Of a DNA stretch of 8,678 nt, positions 6,105-8,678 are shown piece after piece. The stretch covers positions 1 to 8,678 of the forward strand of contig SFNW01000080.1 in NCBI GenBank assembly GCA_004554105.1, read 5' to 3'. The notes under the pieces were generated by a model, which had not been told where the DNA came from, did no database searches, and saw only the letters and a program-made list of their open reading frames with translations. Source of the stretch: Clostridiales bacterium. GTDB lineage: Bacteria; Bacillota; Clostridia; Oscillospirales; CAG-272. Each line of letters opens with the position of its first letter. Positions within the stretch are counted from its first letter, which is position 1. The position numbers and the translations under genes were made by a program.

Positions 6105-7367
6105 ATGGCTAAGGTTTCTATTTCAAAGGTCTGCGGCAGAGAAATTCTCGATTCGCGCGGAAATCCCACGGTCGAAGCGTCGGTCATGCTCAGCGACGGT
6201 TCGGTCGGCATGGCGAGCGTACCGTCCGGCGCGTCGACCGGCATTTACGAGGCACATGAGCTGCGAGACAAGTCAAGTGCGCGTTACGGCGGCAAGGGCG
6301 TGCTTGAGGCAGTCTGCAATATCAATAAAAAAATTCACCCCGCGCTGGCGGGCGTTTCGATTTACGAGCAGAGCGAGATTGACGCCATCATGCGCGAGGT
6401 GGACGGAACGGACAATAAGTCACGCCTCGGCGCGAATGCGATTCTCGCGGTTTCGATGGCTTGCGCACGCGCCGGCGCAAACTCCTACCACATGCCGCTG
6501 TTTAAGTATATCGGCGGCGTTTCCGCGCGGCGGCTGCCGATTCCGATGATGAATATTCTCAACGGCGGCGCGCACGCGTCGAATAATGTGGACATTCAGG
6601 AGTTCATGATTGCGCCGGTCGGCGCGCACAGCTTTTCCGACGCGCTGCGCATCGGCGCGGAGATTTATCACGAGCTCGGCAAAATCCTGAAACAGCGCGG
6701 GCTGGACACGGCGGTCGGCGACGAGGGTGGGTATGCACCGAGTCTCGACGGCGACGAGGAGGCAATTAAGCTGATTTGCGAAGCAATCGAAGCCGCCGGC
6801 TACGACACCGATACGGTCAAGGTCGCGCTTGACGCGGCAAGCAGCGAGTGGTATGACGAGGGAAAATATCTCCTGCCGAAACGCAAAAAACAGATGGAAA
6901 CCGACGAGCTGATCGGATATTGGGCGGAGCTGGTCGGGAAGTATCCGATTTTTTCGATTGAAGACGGCTTGGACCAGACCGATTTTGACGGCTGGCGTAA
7001 GCTGACCGAGAAAATCGGCGCATCGACGATGCTTGTCGGCGACGACCTGTTCGTCACCAACACAAAGCGGCTGCAAATCGGCATTGACAAGGGCGCGGCA
7101 AATTCGATTTTGATTAAGCCGAATCAAATCGGAACGGTCAGCGAAACGATTGAAGTCATTGTCAACGCCAAGTCAAACGGCTATCGCTATATTCTGTCGC
7201 ACCGCTCGGGCGAAACCGAGGACACGACGATTGCAGACCTCGCGGTCGGCACGAACGCGCCGTATATCAAAACAGGCGCGCCCTGCCGCAGTGAGCGCGT
7301 GGCAAAATACAATCGTCTCCTCCGCATCGAAAGTGCGCTCGGTATCGGCGCGGGCTTCGGAATTTGA
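6105..7367 (+). CDS. eno: Enolase (phosphopyruvate hydratase)
   Basis: The product has 420 residues, close to the usual 415-435. It is a cytoplasmic magnesium enzyme of glycolysis and gluconeogenesis converting 2-phosphoglycerate to PEP (EC 4.2.1.11). The N-terminal domain carries REILDSRGNPTVE (12-24) and the mobile SGAST loop (41-45). The barrel carries His157 (GGAHASNN), Glu166, GDEGGY with Glu207, the three metal ligands Asp243, Glu286 (SIEDGL) and Asp313 (VGDDLF), catalytic Lys338 (IKPNQIG), SHRSGETED (365-373) and Lys389. All expected catalytic residues are present. Lys338 is followed by Pro where many enolases have Phe or Val, a lineage variant. It is monocistronic: divergent from the LysM-GH18 gene, not clustered with other glycolytic genes (gap, pgk, tpi, gpm) as in many Bacillota, and separated from the tRNA by a hairpin and a new promoter. 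Confidence 0.97.
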   Translation: MAKVSISKVCGREILDSRGNPTVEASVMLSDGSVGMASVPSGASTGIYEAHELRDKSSARYGGKGVLEAVCNINKKIHPALAGVSIYEQSEIDAIMREVDGTDNKSRLGANAILAVSMACARAGANSYHMPLFKYIGGVSARRLPIPMMNILNGGAHASNNVDIQEFMIAPVGAHSFSDALRIGAEIYHELGKILKQRGLDTAVGDEGGYAPSLDGDEEAIKLICEAIEAAGYDTDTVKVALDAASSEWYDEGKYLLPKRKKQMETDELIGYWAELVGKYPIFSIEDGLDQTDFDGWRKLTEKIGASTMLVGDDLFVTNTKRLQIGIDKGAANSILIKPNQIGTVSETIEVIVNAKSNGYRYILSHRSGETEDTTIADLAVGTNAPYIKTGAPCRSERVAKYNRLLRIESALGIGAGFGI

Positions 7368-7383
7368 CGCAGAATGCCGAAAA

Positions 7384-7418
7384 TCGGCGCGGCGTGCCGA
7401 TGTGACACGCCGCGCCGA
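7384..7418 (+). terminator. GC-rich hairpin after eno, no U tail
   Basis: This is a 13-bp perfect stem (arms 7384-7396 and 7406-7418) with a 9-base loop. All but two base pairs are G-C or C-G. It begins 16 bases past the eno stop. It lacks the T run of a standard factor-independent terminator, so it may act as a weak terminator, a pause site or a 3'-end protection structure. A small alternative hairpin, GCCGA-AAA-TCGGC (7376-7388), overlaps its left arm. Confidence 0.5.
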
Positions 7419-7446
7419 GGCTCTGCACGAAACGTCGAAAAAATGC

Positions 7447-7475
7447 TTGACAAATATAAACTGATGTGTTATTAT
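7447..7475 (+). promoter_or_regulatory. Strong promoter of tRNA-Lys
   Basis: A perfect -35 TTGACA (7447-7452), a 17-base spacer and a -10 TATTAT (7470-7475) with an upstream TG at 7467-7468 (extended -10) are present. The predicted start is near 7482, about 13 bases before the mature tRNA, which fits a stable-RNA gene. Confidence 0.85.
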
Positions 7476-7494
7476 ATTGAGGTGCGAACAAAAT

Positions 7495-7570
7495 GCCCCT
7501 GTAGCTCAGCCGGTAGAGCACATGACTTTTAATCATGGTGTCCGGAGTTCGATTCTCCGCAGGAGCACCA
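7495..7570 (+). tRNA. trnK: tRNA-Lys, anticodon TTT
   Basis: The gene is 76 nt with encoded CCA (7568-7570). The cloverleaf has acceptor arms 7495-7501 and 7560-7566, D stem GCTC/GAGC (7504-7507, 7516-7519) and anticodon stem CATGA/TCATG (7521-7525, 7533-7537). The loop CTTTTAA places anticodon TTT at 7528-7530. The T stem is CGGAG/CTCCG (7543-7547, 7555-7559) with loop TTCGATT. It decodes AAA and AAG. One pair is mismatched: C at position 3 (7497) opposes A at position 70 (7564). All other stem pairs checked are Watson-Crick. It has its own promoter and terminator. Confidence 0.97.
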
Positions 7571-7572
7571 AG

Positions 7573-7604
7573 AAATCCCGAATGCGTGAGCGTTCGGGAT
7601 TTTT
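7573..7604 (+). terminator. Factor-independent terminator of tRNA-Lys
   Basis: A 13-bp stem (7573-7585 with 7590-7602, one T-G wobble) is closed by a GTGA (GNRA-type) tetraloop and ends in a T5 run at 7600-7604. It starts two bases after the tRNA CCA end. Confidence 0.9.
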
Positions 7605-7676
7605 ATCGTAATACTGCGCACATGACGGCAAATGCACGAATAGAATAGACAGTGTAGTCTGTACTTGGAGATTGAT

Positions 7677-8609
7677 ATGATTTGCAAAAACATATTAGAG
7701 GCAATCGGCGGAACGCCGCTTGTCAGACTGAATCGCATGACCGACGCGGACAGTGCCGAAATTCTTGTCAAATTTGAGGGGGTCAATGTCGGCGGGTCGA
7801 TTAAAACACGGACGGCGTACAACATGATTCTGACTGCCGAGCGCAAGGGACTTCTGCGTGAGGGGAGCATCGTGGTTGAGCCGACAAGCGGCAATCAGGG
7901 TATCGGACTTGCGATGATTTGCGCGGTGCGCGGGTATCGGGCGGTCATCATCATGCCCGATTCGGTCAGTGAGGAGCGCAGAAAACTGGTCCGCCATTAC
8001 GGCGCGGAGGTTGTCCTTGTCCACGACGACGGCGACATCGGCAAGTGCATTCGAGCGTGTACCGAGCTTGCCGAGAAGATGGCGCGCGAGGATGAGCATG
8101 TATATGTGCCGCAGCAGTTTGACAACCCCGCAAATACGGAGGCGCATCTGATGCACACGGCTGTCGAAATCCTTGAACAGGCGGGGAAGCCGATTCACGG
8201 CTTTTGCTCGGGCATTGGTACGGGCGGCACGATTACCGGCATCGGCAAAATGCTGAAAAGCGAGAATCCCGATATTGAAATCTGGGCGGCAGAGCCTGAA
8301 AATGCGGCGATTTTGTCGGGCGGCAGCGTTGGAACGCATCTTCAAATGGGCATCGGCGACGGCGTGATTCCGAAAATTCTCGACCGCACGATTTACGATG
8401 AAATCTGCGTTGTGACCGACAACGAAGCGCTCGAGACCGCGAAAGCGCTTGCCAAGCGCGAAGGATTGCTCGTCGGCATTTCGAGCGGCACAAACGTAGC
8501 CGCGGCATTGAAGCTTGCCAAAAAACTCGGACGGGGCAAGACGGTGGTGACGATTTTGCCGGATACGGCAGAGCGATACTATTCGACACCGCTTTTTGAG
8601 GGTGAATAA
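7677..8609 (+). CDS. cysK: Cysteine synthase (O-acetylserine sulfhydrylase), PLP-dependent
   Basis: The product has 310 residues, standard length for the family. It makes L-cysteine from O-acetyl-L-serine and sulfide in the cytoplasm (EC 2.5.1.47). Seen are IGGTPLVRLNR (10-20), the PLP-Schiff-base Lys43 in GGSIKTR, TSGNQG (70-75, substrate loop), GTGGT (181-185, PLP phosphate), GISSGTN (267-273) and the C-terminal YYSTPLF. Many CysK proteins have TSGNTG and GGSVKDR, so the Gln74 and Thr44 variants place this in a distinct subgroup. The overall pattern still fits O-acetylserine sulfhydrylase better than cystathionine beta-synthase. A TTG at 7665 would extend the frame by four residues, but GGAG (7667-7670) lies 6 bases before ATG 7677, so I start there. 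A possible -10 TAGAAT (7641-7646) precedes it without a clear -35. No serine acetyltransferase (cysE) is adjacent within the window. Confidence 0.9.
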   Translation: MICKNILEAIGGTPLVRLNRMTDADSAEILVKFEGVNVGGSIKTRTAYNMILTAERKGLLREGSIVVEPTSGNQGIGLAMICAVRGYRAVIIMPDSVSEERRKLVRHYGAEVVLVHDDGDIGKCIRACTELAEKMAREDEHVYVPQQFDNPANTEAHLMHTAVEILEQAGKPIHGFCSGIGTGGTITGIGKMLKSENPDIEIWAAEPENAAILSGGSVGTHLQMGIGDGVIPKILDRTIYDEICVVTDNEALETAKALAKREGLLVGISSGTNVAAALKLAKKLGRGKTVVTILPDTAERYYSTPLFEGE

Positions 8610-8614
8610 GAAGG

Positions 8615-8638
8615 AGACCTGCACAAGCGGGTCTTTTT
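8615..8638 (+). terminator. Factor-independent terminator of cysK
   Basis: AGACCTGC (8615-8622) pairs with GCGGGTCT (8627-8634), including one T-G wobble, around an ACAA loop, followed by T5. It begins 5 bases after the cysK stop. Confidence 0.85.
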
Positions 8639-8641
8639 CTG

Positions 8642-8670
8642 TTGAAATTAAACGAAAAATATGGTATGAT
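8642..8670 (+). promoter_or_regulatory. Promoter pointing out of the window
   Basis: TTGAAA (-35, 8642-8647), a 17-base spacer and TATGAT (-10, 8665-8670) with TG at 8662-8663 (extended -10) are present. Transcription would start near 8677 and serve a gene beyond the right edge. It lies directly after the cysK terminator, so that gene is an independent unit. Confidence 0.7.
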
Positions 8671-8678
8671 AAGTTAAG

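Noticed and set aside
7695..8624. Minus-strand open frame of 309 codons opposite cysK
   Set aside because: It is antisense to an unmistakable cysteine synthase, and its start lies inside the cysK terminator.

Overview
The window looks like the chromosome of a Bacillota (Firmicutes), most likely an anaerobic member of class Clostridia with mid-range GC. This rests on AGGAGG-type ribosome binding sites, TTGACA/TATAAT-like promoters with extended -10 elements, factor-independent terminators, a tRNA gene with encoded CCA, a SleL/YaaH-like LysM-GH18 protein typical of spore formers, and a cysteine synthase of a Clostridia-like subtype. This is an inference from sequence character, not a database match.

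Left region (1-1000). AT-rich non-coding DNA (1-278) is followed by a minus-strand reading frame (from 279) whose C-terminal part looks protein-like. At about 525-550 this gives way to a plus-strand ECF sigma factor that begins inside conserved region 2 and has no start codon. Either a rearrangement has truncated the sigma gene or the window contains an assembly join.

Envelope module (about 537-2614, plus strand). The truncated sigma factor overlaps a single-pass membrane protein placed like an anti-sigma factor. A VanY-type D,D-carboxypeptidase lipoprotein follows 19 bases later. The order suggests a cell-envelope stress unit in which the sigma/anti-sigma pair controls a peptidoglycan-trimming enzyme.

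Central metabolism and cell wall (2635-7367). A perfect 19-bp inverted repeat serves as a shared terminator between the envelope module and the convergent GTP-dependent PEP carboxykinase gene (minus), which has its own promoter and a repeat-rich upstream region. Next, also on minus, is a two-LysM protein with a GH18-like domain that appears to lack its catalytic acids. It is divergent from enolase (plus). PEP carboxykinase and enolase act on either side of PEP, but they are separately transcribed.

Right region (7368-8678, plus strand). A GC-rich hairpin lies after enolase. It is followed by a strong promoter, tRNA-Lys(UUU) with a terminator, the cysteine synthase gene with a terminator, and a strong promoter pointing out of the window.

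No CRISPR array, transposase, phage gene or defence system is visible. The most notable items are the broken sigma-factor junction, the apparently inactive LysM-GH18 protein, the 20-bp-spaced repeats at the PEP carboxykinase promoter and a C3-A70 mismatch in tRNA-Lys.
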